A DNA stretch of 64,000 nt from Sphingomonas sp. 67-36 (GTDB lineage: Bacteria > Pseudomonadota > Alphaproteobacteria > Sphingomonadales > Sphingomonadaceae): the NCBI GenBank assembly GCA_001897375.1, contig MKSU01000026.1, forward strand, positions 1 through 64,000, in the 5' to 3' direction. How positions within the stretch are numbered: the stretch's first letter is position 1; the number at the start of each line of letters is the position of its first letter. Of the stretch, positions 9,132-17,583 are shown one piece after another. The notes under the pieces are model-generated. The model had not been told where the DNA came from and ran no database searches. It saw nothing but the letters and a program-made list of their open reading frames with translations. Position numbers and translations under genes: made by a program.

Positions 9132-10826
9132 TCAGTCGTTGGTGCCGGTCATGTCGCGCGCGGCGAGATAGCCGAAGGTGAGCGCCGGCCCGATCGTCAC
9201 GCCCGCGCCGGGATAGCTCTCGCCCATCGCGGAGGCCGCGTTGTTGCCTACCGCGTAGAGGCCGGGGATCGGCTTGCCCTCGCCGTCGACCACCCGCGCG
9301 CGCTCGTCCGTCGCCAGACCGCCGTTGGTGCCGATGTCGCCCGGATGGATCGGCATGGCGTAGAAGGGGCCCTTGGCGATCGGCGCGAGCGACGGATTGG
9401 GTGTGACGCGCGGATCGCCGTACATCTTGTCATAGGCCGCCTCGCCGCGATGGAAGTCCGGATCCTCGCCCTTTGCCGCATGGGCGTTGAAGCGGGCGAC
9501 GGTGGCGGCGAGCGTCGCCGGGTCCGCACCGATCCTCGCGGCGAGTTCCTCGATCGTGCGGCCCTTGCGCACGATCTTGCGTACGCCCTTCGACTGGAGC
9601 GCGTCCGGCACCAGCGGGAGCAGTGGCCCCATCGGATATTTGTGGCGGAAGCCATGGTCGAAGATCATCCAGCTCGGATCGGCGTCGCCATGCTCGCGCT
9701 GACGCGCCGCCATCTGCTGCCCGACGATATGATAGGACGCCGCTTCGTTGAGATAGCGCTTGCCCGACTGGTTGACCATGATGCAGCCCGGCAGCGCGCG
9801 CTCGATCGTACAGAGCCGCCCGCGGTCCTCGCCCGGCACGTAGAATACCGGCGCGGCCCAGGCGGACTGCATGTTCATCGTCGCCGCGCCGACCGCCGCA
9901 CCGGCGCGGATCGAATCGCCGGTGTTGCCGGACGTGCCGCCGCTGTAGAGCGCGCGCGGATAGCTTGGCGCATAGGCGTCGCGCATCGCCTGGTTCTTGT
10001 CGAACCCGCCCGCCGCCAGCACCACGCCGCGCCGCGCGCGGATGCGCACCGGGCGCCCCTGATGCTCGGCCACCACGCCGGCGATGCGCCCATCTTCCTC
10101 GATCAGCTCGCGCATCGGGGTTTCGAGCCACACCGGCACGTTTTTCTTGTTGAGCGCGATCCGCAGGCCGCCGAGCAGCGCGTTGCCCAGCGTCAGCCGC
10201 CGGTCCTTGCGCGAGCGCAGGCGGAAGGGGAGGTCGAACCAGTAGCGCGCCAGCGACTTGGCGAGATGCATCTGCCAGCCCTTCGCGCGGAACAGCAGCA
10301 TATAGGTTTCGTCGAAATGCCAGTTCAGATAGCCGAACAGGCTCGCCGCCGGGGAGGCGAAGCGCAACGTCTCCACGTCGCGGCCGAGCTGCCGCCCGTC
10401 GATCGGCAACGGCATGTGCGTGCGATAGCCGGTCGGGCTGCCGCCGGGGTTCTCGGCGTGATAGTCGGGATAGGGGAACGCGTGGTATTCGATCGACGTA
10501 TGCCGCGTCAGCCAGCGCAGCATCGGCGCGGCGTTCGAGACATAGGCGCGGATATTGGCATCCGGCACGTTATCGGCAGACAGCGCGCGGACATAGGCGA
10601 AGGCGTCCTCCACCTTGTCGTGGAAACCCGCGGCCGCCGCCTGATCGCTCGCCGGAATCCAGATGCCCGCGCCGGAAGTGGCGGAGGTGCCGCCCCACAA
10701 AGGTTCCTTCTCGATCACCAGCACGTCGGCATGAGCGTCGGCGGCCACCAGCGCGGAGAGCAATCCGCCCGCGCCGGACCCCACGACCAGAACGTCGACT
10801 TCCTTGTCCCACCCCATTGCGTTCAC
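9132..10826 (-). CDS. 3-ketosteroid 1-dehydrogenase-like FAD protein
   Basis: This 564-residue flavoprotein starts with DVLVVGSGAGG and WGGTSATSGAGIWIP, and ends with YPGAGVTIGPALTFGY. This N- and C-terminal pairing is the KstD signature. Tyr538 and Gly542 match the C-terminal catalytic Tyr-x3-Gly that binds the 3-keto group in KstD1. SGGTSGNTGD near residue 300 is also KstD-like. KstD enzymes introduce the delta1 double bond in 3-oxo-4-ene steroids; delta4-(5-alpha)-dehydrogenases share the fold. It sits between two SDRs in one operon, a natural partner set for hydroxysteroid oxidation then ring desaturation. The exact regiochemistry is inferred. Confidence 0.75.
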   Translation of the reverse strand: MNAMGWDKEVDVLVVGSGAGGLLSALVAADAHADVLVIEKEPLWGGTSATSGAGIWIPASDQAAAAGFHDKVEDAFAYVRALSADNVPDANIRAYVSNAAPMLRWLTRHTSIEYHAFPYPDYHAENPGGSPTGYRTHMPLPIDGRQLGRDVETLRFASPAASLFGYLNWHFDETYMLLFRAKGWQMHLAKSLARYWFDLPFRLRSRKDRRLTLGNALLGGLRIALNKKNVPVWLETPMRELIEEDGRIAGVVAEHQGRPVRIRARRGVVLAAGGFDKNQAMRDAYAPSYPRALYSGGTSGNTGDSIRAGAAVGAATMNMQSAWAAPVFYVPGEDRGRLCTIERALPGCIMVNQSGKRYLNEAASYHIVGQQMAARQREHGDADPSWMIFDHGFRHKYPMGPLLPLVPDALQSKGVRKIVRKGRTIEELAARIGADPATLAATVARFNAHAAKGEDPDFHRGEAAYDKMYGDPRVTPNPSLAPIAKGPFYAMPIHPGDIGTNGGLATDERARVVDGEGKPIPGLYAVGNNAASAMGESYPGAGVTIGPALTFGYLAARDMTGTND

Positions 10827-10844
10827 CCCTTGGCTGTCGATCGG

Positions 10845-11615
10845 TCAGGACGGCAGGTAGAGCTGCGCCGCCTTGCCGCCGTCGACCGGAAGCGCGGTGC
10901 CGGTGATATAGCTCGCCGCGTCGGAGAGCATGAAGATGATCGCCTCCGCCAGCTCGTCCGGCTCGCCGCCGCGCCCCATCGGGATCGCGTCGGCGGTCTT
11001 GGCGGCGGTGTCCGGAGCCTTGGACGCGAAATCCTCGGTGCTCGGCGTCTGCACCTGCCCCGGCACGATCGCGTTGACGCGCACGCCCGAGCGCGCCGCC
11101 TCCATCGCGGCGACGGCGGTGAACTGGATCAGCGCCGCCTTGGACGCGGAATAGCTCGCCATATAAGGCGCGGCGCGGATGCCGCAGGAGGAGGAGATGT
11201 TGACGATCGAGCCGCGCCTCGCCGCCATCATGATCTTCAGCGCCGCCTTGGTGCCGACGAACACCGCGTCCGCATTGACCGCGAAATCCTTGCGCCAGTG
11301 ATCGAGCGTCAGCTTGCCGATCGGCGCGTAATGGACCGACATGGCGTTGTTCACCAGCATGTCGAGCCGGCCATGCCGCGCGGCGACATCCTCGATCACC
11401 CTGGTGAAGGCGGCGTCGTCCGACACATCGAGCTGAACGGCCTCGACCTTGCCGACCTTCGCGATCTCGGCGCGGGCTTCCTCCAGCTTCTCGGGGCGGC
11501 GGGCGCAGATGACGACGGTGGCGCCCCGCTGGGCGAGCAGCCGCGCGGTGGCGCGGCCGATTCCGTCGCTACCCCCGGTGATGATCGCGACGCGCCCGGT
11601 GAAATCCTGGCTCAT
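10845..11615 (-). CDS. SDR family oxidoreductase
   Basis: This 256-residue SDR has TGGSDGIG at 13-20, ARR at 38-40 suggesting NADP(H), Ser142, Tyr155 and Lys159. The active-site Asn motif reads NNAMS instead of NNAG. It is the first gene of the 8318-11615 operon. The start follows a GAGAGGAT ribosome-binding site at 11621-11628. It diverges from the SDR at 11729 across 113 bp holding the operator at 11679-11708. Confidence 0.85.
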   Translation of the reverse strand: MSQDFTGRVAIITGGSDGIGRATARLLAQRGATVVICARRPEKLEEARAEIAKVGKVEAVQLDVSDDAAFTRVIEDVAARHGRLDMLVNNAMSVHYAPIGKLTLDHWRKDFAVNADAVFVGTKAALKIMMAARRGSIVNISSSCGIRAAPYMASYSASKAALIQFTAVAAMEAARSGVRVNAIVPGQVQTPSTEDFASKAPDTAAKTADAIPMGRGGEPDELAEAIIFMLSDAASYITGTALPVDGGKAAQLYLPS

Positions 11616-11678
11616 TGAGGCATCCTCTCGATAAATTTAACGCATTCTGTGGTCATATTTGCGAAATTGTCAACGTTG

Positions 11679-11708
11679 TGCGTAGGTGATAGTGGATTAT
11701 ATTACGAA
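11679..11708. promoter_or_regulatory. TGCGTA-N18-TACGAA operator candidate
   Basis: Half-sites TGCGTA (11679-11684) and TACGAA (11703-11708) span 30 bp, the spacing seen at seven other sites here. It lies in the divergent region between 10845-11615 and 11729-12484, ending 21 nt before the latter start. A binding protein would therefore sit just upstream of its ribosome-binding site. Isolated half-site-like sequences AACGCA (11639) and TTGCGAA (11659) are also present. Confidence 0.6.
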
Positions 11709-11728
11709 TCTGGAGAGGATGCGTTGAA

Positions 11729-12484
11729 ATGATGACCGGGAAGGTCGCACTGGTCACGGGCGCCGGGCAAGGCGTTGGTGAAGGCATTGCGCTGGCATTG
11801 GCGAGCGAGGGCGCTGTGGTCGCGGTCACGGGCCGCACGATCGAGAAGCTCGATCGCACCTGCGCGCTGATCGCGGAGCGCGGGGGCGTGGCGATCCCGC
11901 TCGCCTGCGACGTGAAGCAGCCGGCGGATCTCGCACGGATCGTGGAGGAGACGGCCACGCGGCTCGGCGGGATCGACATCCTCGTCAACAATGCGCAGGA
12001 AGTGCCGAACGGCAAGCTGATGGACATAACCGACGAGGCGTTCCTCGCGGGTTTCGAATCCGGCCCGCTCGCCACGCACCGGCTGATGAGGCTGGTCCAT
12101 CCGCATCTGGTGGCGCGCGGGGGAGGGGTGATCATCAACCTCATCTCCTCCGTCACGGTGCGGTGGGACATGGCGGGCTATGGCGCCTATGCGGCGATCA
12201 AGAAAGCGATCCATGCGCTCACCCGCGCGGCGGCGGCGGAATGGGGGCGGCAGGGCATCCGCGCGCTGTCGATCGCGCCGCATGCCGAATCGCCGGGCCT
12301 CAAATGGTGGATGAAGAACAACCCGGAGGAAGCGGAAGCGTTCTTCCGCACCATCCCGCTCGGCCGCGTCGGCCGGCTGGAGGAGGATATCGGCCGCGCC
12401 GTGGTGGCCTTGTGCTCGCCGGACATGGCCTATCTCACCGGGGCGGTGGTGCCGCTCGACGGCGGGCAGGCCAATTTCGGCTGA
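11729..12484 (+). CDS. SDR family oxidoreductase
   Basis: This 251-residue SDR has TGAGQGVG at 10-17, Ser141, Tyr154 and Lys158 (YAAIK). The Asn motif is NNAQ. GRT at 35-37 after beta-2 suggests NADP(H). GGAGAGGAT at 11712-11720 precedes the ATG. The substrate loop carries PGLKWWMKNN, an unusual aromatic-basic patch. It heads the long plus-strand unit ending at 20161 and is 18 nt from the next SDR. The role is inferred as alcohol/ketone redox on the pathway substrate. Confidence 0.85.
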   Translation: MMTGKVALVTGAGQGVGEGIALALASEGAVVAVTGRTIEKLDRTCALIAERGGVAIPLACDVKQPADLARIVEETATRLGGIDILVNNAQEVPNGKLMDITDEAFLAGFESGPLATHRLMRLVHPHLVARGGGVIINLISSVTVRWDMAGYGAYAAIKKAIHALTRAAAAEWGRQGIRALSIAPHAESPGLKWWMKNNPEEAEAFFRTIPLGRVGRLEEDIGRAVVALCSPDMAYLTGAVVPLDGGQANFG

Positions 12485-12502
12485 ATCTAGGGAGAGGATG
12501 AG

Positions 12503-13375
12503 ATGACGGAACCGAAGATCGCGCTGGTCACGGGCGCGAGCCGTGGCGCGGGCGCGGGGATTGCGCGTGGGCTGGGCGAGAAGGGGATGACGGTGTACGT
12601 CACCGGCCGCACGGTGACGCCGGGCGATGCGCGCGGCTGGGACGGCACGGTGCTGCCCGGCACGGTCGCGGAAACGGCGGCGGAAGTGACGAAGGCGGGC
12701 GGCAAGGGCGTGCCGGTGATGTGCGACCATGCCGACGACGCGCAGGTCGCCGCGCTGTTCGATCGGATCGCGGCGGAGGCCGGGCGGCTCGACATCCTCG
12801 TCAACAACGCCACCTATATCCACCACCAGCTCATCGAGAAGAAACCCTTCTGGGAGAAGGAGCTGGATGCGGCGCGCATCCTCGATGTCGGGTTGCGCTC
12901 GGCTTATGTCGCGAGCTGGCATGCGGCGCGGATGATGGTGAGGCAGGGCAGCGGGCTGATCGCGTTCGGCTCGTCGTTCGGCGCGAGTTGCTACATGCAC
13001 GGCCCGGCCTATGGCGCGCAGAAGGCGGGGATCGACAAGTTCGCGCACGACATGGAGCATGACCTGCGCGGCACCGGCGTGCGCACCGTCTCGATCTGGA
13101 TGGGGCCGCTCGTCACCGAGCGCTCGGCGATCGCCAGCAAGACCAACCCCGAGCAATATGAGGGCTTCATCGCCACCGCCGAGAATCCGGAGTTCACCGC
13201 GCATATCCTCTACGCGCTGGCGAGCGATCCGCGCGGGGCGGAGCTTTCGGGGCGCACGCTGATCGGGGCGGAGGTCGCGAAGGAGCTTGGCGTCACCGAT
13301 CGCGGCAAGGAACGGCCGTCCTATCGCGAGATGCTCGGCAGCCCACCCGCGCCCAATCCGGCGGCGGTTTATTGA
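12503..13375 (+). CDS. SDR family oxidoreductase, DHRS1-like
   Basis: This 290-residue SDR has TGASRGAG at 10-17, an extended loop after GRT (TPGDARGWDGTVLPG, about 39-53), NNAT at 101-104, Ser157/158, Tyr170 and Lys174. The loop and the longer C-terminus match the DHRS1-like subgroup rather than 250-residue classical SDRs. GGAGAGGATG at 12491-12500 precedes the start. It follows the SDR at 11729 and may share its promoter, while the next gene has its own operator. The substrate is unknown. Confidence 0.85.
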   Translation: MTEPKIALVTGASRGAGAGIARGLGEKGMTVYVTGRTVTPGDARGWDGTVLPGTVAETAAEVTKAGGKGVPVMCDHADDAQVAALFDRIAAEAGRLDILVNNATYIHHQLIEKKPFWEKELDAARILDVGLRSAYVASWHAARMMVRQGSGLIAFGSSFGASCYMHGPAYGAQKAGIDKFAHDMEHDLRGTGVRTVSIWMGPLVTERSAIASKTNPEQYEGFIATAENPEFTAHILYALASDPRGAELSGRTLIGAEVAKELGVTDRGKERPSYREMLGSPPAPNPAAVY

Positions 13376-13408
13376 AACCGCCGGCCGGTCGCGGGGCGCT
13401 TGCATAAA

Positions 13409-13438
13409 TGCGTAATGTATGAGAATTGATACTACGCA
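13409..13438. promoter_or_regulatory. TGCGTA-N18-TACGCA operator candidate (internal)
   Basis: Both half-sites are exact: TGCGTA at 13409-13414 and TACGCA at 13433-13438, giving the 30-bp span. The site lies 54 nt before the preferred start of the acyl-CoA ligase and 34 nt after the DHRS1-like gene. The ligase/Rieske/amidase block may therefore be an independently controlled unit within the long plus-strand run. Confidence 0.7.
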
Positions 13439-13491
13439 AATAAAGAATGATGATGGCAAAGCCCGCCGCGCACACGAAACGGGAGAGGATG

Positions 13492-15081
13492 ATGGCCGCG
13501 CAATTCCACCTCGCCGATTTGTTCGAGATCGTTGCCGGCGCGGTGGGCGACCGGATCGCCATCCTGCATGACGGCGGCGCGGTCAGCTATGCCGGGCTGA
13601 ACGCTCGCGCCGACCGACTCGCCACGGCGCTCGCCGATCGCGGGATCGGGCGGGGGGATACGGTCGGCCTCTATCTGATGAACGGGCCGGAATATCTGGA
13701 AGGCTTCCTCGCGGCGATGAAATGCGGGGCGGTGCCGTTCAACATCAACTATCGCTATCGCGCCGAGGAGCTGCGCTACCTGCTCGACAATGCCGATGCG
13801 GCGGCGGTGATCCACGGCGCGGAGTTCACGCCCGTGCTGCGCGCGATCCGCGGCGACCTGCCGAAGCTAAAGGTGGCGGTCGCGGTGGAGGACGGATCGG
13901 GCGAGGATATCGCCGGCTCGGAAGGCTATGACGACCTGCTCCGCACCGCGCCGCGCACCGGCTTCGCGCGGAGCGAGGACGATATCGTCCTGATCTACAC
14001 CGGCGGCACGACGGGGATGCCCAAGGGCGTGATGTGGCCGCACAAGGCGTTCCTGTTCGGCTGCCTCGGCGGCGGTGGGCATTTCCACCCTGCCGGGCCG
14101 ATCGCCGCGCCGGAGGATATCGCGATCCGCGCGCGCGAGGGGCATCCGCTGCGCTTCATGCCCGTCGCGCCGCTGATGCACGGGGCGGCGACCTGGGGAA
14201 GCTGGTCGGCGCTGCTTGGCGGGCTGACTTTGGTGCTCGATCCCGTCCGCCACTTCGATCCCGAGGCGATCTGGGACAAGGTGGAGCGCGAGCAGGTCAA
14301 CATCATCGCGATCGTCGGCGACGCGATGGCGGTGCCGCTGCGCGACGCGCTCTATGCGCACCCCGATCGCTGGAACCTTCGGCATGTCGTGAATTTCGGA
14401 TCGGGCGGCGCGGTCTTCTCCGCGCACGTCAAGGCCGACATCAAGGCGAAGCTGCCGCCGCACGCCTCGATCACCGACGGCATGGGATCGAGCGAGACGG
14501 GCATCTCCGGCATGGCGGAGGCCAGCAGGGACGGCGTGATGCGCCTCCCCGCCAACGAGGACCAGCAGGTGGTGCTCGACGATCGCTTCGCCGTCGCCGG
14601 GGAGACGGGGCTGATCGCGCGCAGCGGGCATACGCCGGTCGGCTATTACGGCGATCCGGCGAAGACGGCCGAGACCTTCCGCACGATCGGCGGGCGGCTG
14701 TGGGCGGTGAGCGGCGACAGCGGCACATTCGACGCGGACGGGAAGATCACGATGCTCGGCCGGGGATCGACCTGCATCAACACCGGTGGTGAGAAGGTCT
14801 TTCCCGAGGAGGTGGAGACGGCGCTGCGCACGCATCCCGCGATCCTCGACGCGGTGGTCGCGGGGCAGAAGGACGCGCGCTGGGGCGAGCGGGTGGTGGG
14901 GATCGTCTCCCGCCGCGATGGCGTCGCGCAGCCGTCGTTCGAGGAGGTTTCAGCGCATCTGAAGCGGCAGCTCGCCGGCTACAAGGTGCCGAAGGCGCTG
15001 GTATGGGTCGACGCGGTGAAGCGCTCGCCCGCCGGCAAACAGGATTATCGCTGGGCGAAGGAGCTTGCAGGCACAGCATGA
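13492..15081 (+). CDS. acyl-CoA synthetase (AMP-forming)
   Basis: This 529-residue class I adenylate-forming enzyme has the P-loop-like YTGGTTGMPKG near 165-180, the hinge region GRGSTCINTGGEK near 425 and the thioester-step lysine in SPAGKQDYRW (about Lys516). It resembles ligases that activate steroid or fatty side-chain carboxylates, such as FadD19-type enzymes. The start at 13492 is chosen because GGGAG (13481-13485) is then 6 nt away. Starts at 13447 or 13489 are in frame but badly spaced. It overlaps the next ligase by ATGA. The substrate is inferred only from context. Confidence 0.85.
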   Translation: MAAQFHLADLFEIVAGAVGDRIAILHDGGAVSYAGLNARADRLATALADRGIGRGDTVGLYLMNGPEYLEGFLAAMKCGAVPFNINYRYRAEELRYLLDNADAAAVIHGAEFTPVLRAIRGDLPKLKVAVAVEDGSGEDIAGSEGYDDLLRTAPRTGFARSEDDIVLIYTGGTTGMPKGVMWPHKAFLFGCLGGGGHFHPAGPIAAPEDIAIRAREGHPLRFMPVAPLMHGAATWGSWSALLGGLTLVLDPVRHFDPEAIWDKVEREQVNIIAIVGDAMAVPLRDALYAHPDRWNLRHVVNFGSGGAVFSAHVKADIKAKLPPHASITDGMGSSETGISGMAEASRDGVMRLPANEDQQVVLDDRFAVAGETGLIARSGHTPVGYYGDPAKTAETFRTIGGRLWAVSGDSGTFDADGKITMLGRGSTCINTGGEKVFPEEVETALRTHPAILDAVVAGQKDARWGERVVGIVSRRDGVAQPSFEEVSAHLKRQLAGYKVPKALVWVDAVKRSPAGKQDYRWAKELAGTA

Positions 15082-16709
15082 CCACTATCGATCCAACCGT
15101 CGCGCGACTCACCGCCCCCGGCACGCCCTTCGCGATCGGCGAGCAGGACGGGATGCGCCGCTTCGTCAACGCGCCCGCCAGCCTCGACACGCTGATCGAG
15201 AGCGCGCGCCGGCACGGGGACGCGACCTTCGTCGTCGAGGGCGCGGCGCGGCTGACCTTCGATGACATATTCGCGCGCCGCGACGCGCTGGCGGCGGCGC
15301 TGCCGGTCGCGCCGGGCGAGCATGTCGTGATCTGCATGCGCAACCGCGCGGAATGGATGATCGGCTTCCTCGCGGTGATGCGCGTGGGCGGCGTGGCGGT
15401 GCTGGTCAACAGCCGCGGCGCGCCGGCCGAATTGCGCGCGGCGGTGGAGGATTTCGCGCCGCGCCTCGTGCTCGCCGATCGCGAGCGCGCCGACCTGCTG
15501 CGCCAGTCCGGCTATGACGGCGAGATCCTCGAGGCGAAGGACTTCCCGCTGACCGGCGGCGCGGATTTCGTGCCCCCGGCGCGCGGACGGGACGATCCCG
15601 CGACGGTGCTGTTCACCTCTGGCACCACCGGCCGGGTGAAGGGCGCGGTGCTGACCCACGGCAACATGGTGACGGGGCTGATGAGCGTGCAGCTCTCCGG
15701 GCTGATGGTGCTGCACGATGTCGCGCGCAAGATGGGCGTCGCGCCGGAAACGCTGATGGTCGGGCGGCCGCAGTCGGCGGCGCTGCTGGTCTATCCGCTG
15801 TTCCACATCTCCGGCCTCGTCGCCAATTTCCTGATGCCGCTGCTCGGCGGCGGCAAGGTGGTCATCATGCGCCGCTGGGACGCGGAGGAGGCGCTGCGGC
15901 TGATCGCGGCGGAGCGCATCTCGATGTTCTCCGGCGTGCCGACGATGCTGTGGGACGTGCTGCACCGCGCGAAGCTGGCGGATGCGGACCTGTCGTCGCT
16001 CACCAACATTGCCTCGGGTGGGCAGGCGCTGCCGATCAACCTGCTCGACGCAATCCGCGAACACTGCCCCAACGCGGCGATGGGCACCGGCTACGGCATG
16101 ACCGAGACGGCGGGCACCGTCGCCATGGCGGTGGGCGAGGATTTCATCCGCCGCCGCGCCGCCACCGGGCGCGTCCTCGATCTCTACGAGGTGCGGATCG
16201 AGGGGCCGGACGGCGAGCCACTGCCGCCGGGCGAGGCGGGCGAGATCGTCATTCGCGGGCCGACCGTGATGCAGGGTTACTGGAACCGCCCGGAGGAAAC
16301 CGCCGCCGTGCTCAGCCCCGACGGCTGGCTGCGCACCGGCGACATCGGTTACGTCGATGACGAGAATTACCTGTTCATCGTCGACCGCAAGAAGGACATG
16401 GTGATCTCCGGCGGCGAGAACATCTATTGCGCCGAGGTGGAGCGGGTGATGAGCCTGATCCCCGAGGTGATCGAATGCGCCGCCTTCGGCCTGCCCGACG
16501 AGCGGCTCGGCGAGCGGCTCGTCGCGGTGGTGATGGGCGAGGGGCTGGACGAGGATCGCGTCCGCCATCACGTCGGCGAGCATCTCGCACGCTACAAGGC
16601 GCCGGTCCGCGTCGGCATTTCCCCCGTGACCCTGCCGCGCAACGGCCTCGGCAAGGTCGACAAGGCGCAACTCCGTTCACTCTGGCCGCAGCTCGCGGGA
16701 GACCGATAA
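15078..16709 (+). CDS. class I adenylate-forming CoA ligase
   Basis: This 543-residue ligase is clearly different from its neighbour. It has LFTSGTTGRVKGAVLTH near 175, GYGMTET near 335, RTGDIGYVDDENYLFIVDRKKD near 420 and the C-terminal Lys526 in RNGLGKVDK. It should form an acyl-AMP and then an acyl-CoA. The start at 15078 is fixed by the ATGA overlap. Two tandem ligases imply two acids, or two stages (for example side chain and ring-derived acid), but this is inference. The amidohydrolase-like gene begins one base after its stop. Confidence 0.85.
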   Translation: MTTIDPTVARLTAPGTPFAIGEQDGMRRFVNAPASLDTLIESARRHGDATFVVEGAARLTFDDIFARRDALAAALPVAPGEHVVICMRNRAEWMIGFLAVMRVGGVAVLVNSRGAPAELRAAVEDFAPRLVLADRERADLLRQSGYDGEILEAKDFPLTGGADFVPPARGRDDPATVLFTSGTTGRVKGAVLTHGNMVTGLMSVQLSGLMVLHDVARKMGVAPETLMVGRPQSAALLVYPLFHISGLVANFLMPLLGGGKVVIMRRWDAEEALRLIAAERISMFSGVPTMLWDVLHRAKLADADLSSLTNIASGGQALPINLLDAIREHCPNAAMGTGYGMTETAGTVAMAVGEDFIRRRAATGRVLDLYEVRIEGPDGEPLPPGEAGEIVIRGPTVMQGYWNRPEETAAVLSPDGWLRTGDIGYVDDENYLFIVDRKKDMVISGGENIYCAEVERVMSLIPEVIECAAFGLPDERLGERLVAVVMGEGLDEDRVRHHVGEHLARYKAPVRVGISPVTLPRNGLGKVDKAQLRSLWPQLAGDR

Positions 16710-16710
16710 C

Positions 16711-17583
16711 ATGCCCATGCCCAAGGATATCAAGATCGTCGACTGTATGCTCGGCATCCCCCACGCGGAGGATCGCGGCGACTGGTACGACAGCTTCCGC
16801 CCGCTGCTGAAGGATGCGCAGTCGCGCGAACAGTTCGCGATGCCCGCGCAATATATGTTCAAGGACATCCCGGAGACCGGCAAGGTCGACGATTTCGTCA
16901 AATGGACGGTCGACCAGATGGACCGTTTCAACATCGAGAAGGCGCTGGTCGGCTGGAACGACAACGACACCTCGCGCCGCGCCAAGGAACGCTATCCCGA
17001 TCGCTTCTTCTTCGACCTGCCGTGCAATCCCAATAACGGCGTGGACGAGGTGCGGCGGATCAAGCGCATCCATCAGGAGGTGGGCCTGTCCGCGATCAGC
17101 GTCTTCCCGTCGGGCACGCTGCCGCAGGTGGCGATCAACCACAAATATATGTTCCCGCTCTACACCTGCGCGGCGGAACTGGGCATTCCGATCCTGCTCA
17201 ACGCCGGTATCCCCGGCCCGCGCATCCCGATGGAGACGCAGAAGGTCGAGCATCTCGACGAGGTGTGCTGGTTCTTCCCCGATCTCAAGGTGGTGATGCG
17301 CCACGGCGCGGAGCCGTGGGAGGCATTGGCGGTGAAGCTGATGCTGAAATGGCCGAACCTCTATTATTCGACCAGCGCCTTCGCGCCGAAACACTATCCG
17401 AAGGCGATCATCGATTACGCCAACACGCGCGGCGCCGACAAGATCATCTACGCCGGATACTTCCCGATGGGGATGAGCCTCGACCGCATCTTCGCCGATA
17501 TGCCGAACGTGCCGTTCAAGGACGAGGTGTGGCCGAAATTCCTGCGTGAGAACGCGATCAAGGTCTTTGGTTTGGGAGAATGA
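16711..17583 (+). CDS. amidohydrolase-fold protein with lost metal ligands
   Basis: This 290-residue protein of the amidohydrolase_2/ACMSD TIM-barrel family lacks most of the metal site. The N-terminal DxHxH is DCMLGI (residues 11-16), the mid HxG is LNAG, and the GSDxP aspartate is AGYFP. Only the VMRHG histidine remains. The overall length and the C-terminal ENAIKVFGL are standard. It is coupled to the ligase upstream and overlaps the Rieske gene by ATGA, so it belongs to the same step. It may be a metal-independent hydratase, decarboxylase or binding protein. A hydrolase function should not be assumed. Confidence 0.75.
   Translation: MPMPKDIKIVDCMLGIPHAEDRGDWYDSFRPLLKDAQSREQFAMPAQYMFKDIPETGKVDDFVKWTVDQMDRFNIEKALVGWNDNDTSRRAKERYPDRFFFDLPCNPNNGVDEVRRIKRIHQEVGLSAISVFPSGTLPQVAINHKYMFPLYTCAAELGIPILLNAGIPGPRIPMETQKVEHLDEVCWFFPDLKVVMRHGAEPWEALAVKLMLKWPNLYYSTSAFAPKHYPKAIIDYANTRGADKIIYAGYFPMGMSLDRIFADMPNVPFKDEVWPKFLRENAIKVFGLGE

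Noticed and set aside
8883-11618. A 911-codon plus frame across the 8318-11615 operon
   Set aside because: It is antisense to clear SDR and KstD-like genes and has biased low-information composition.
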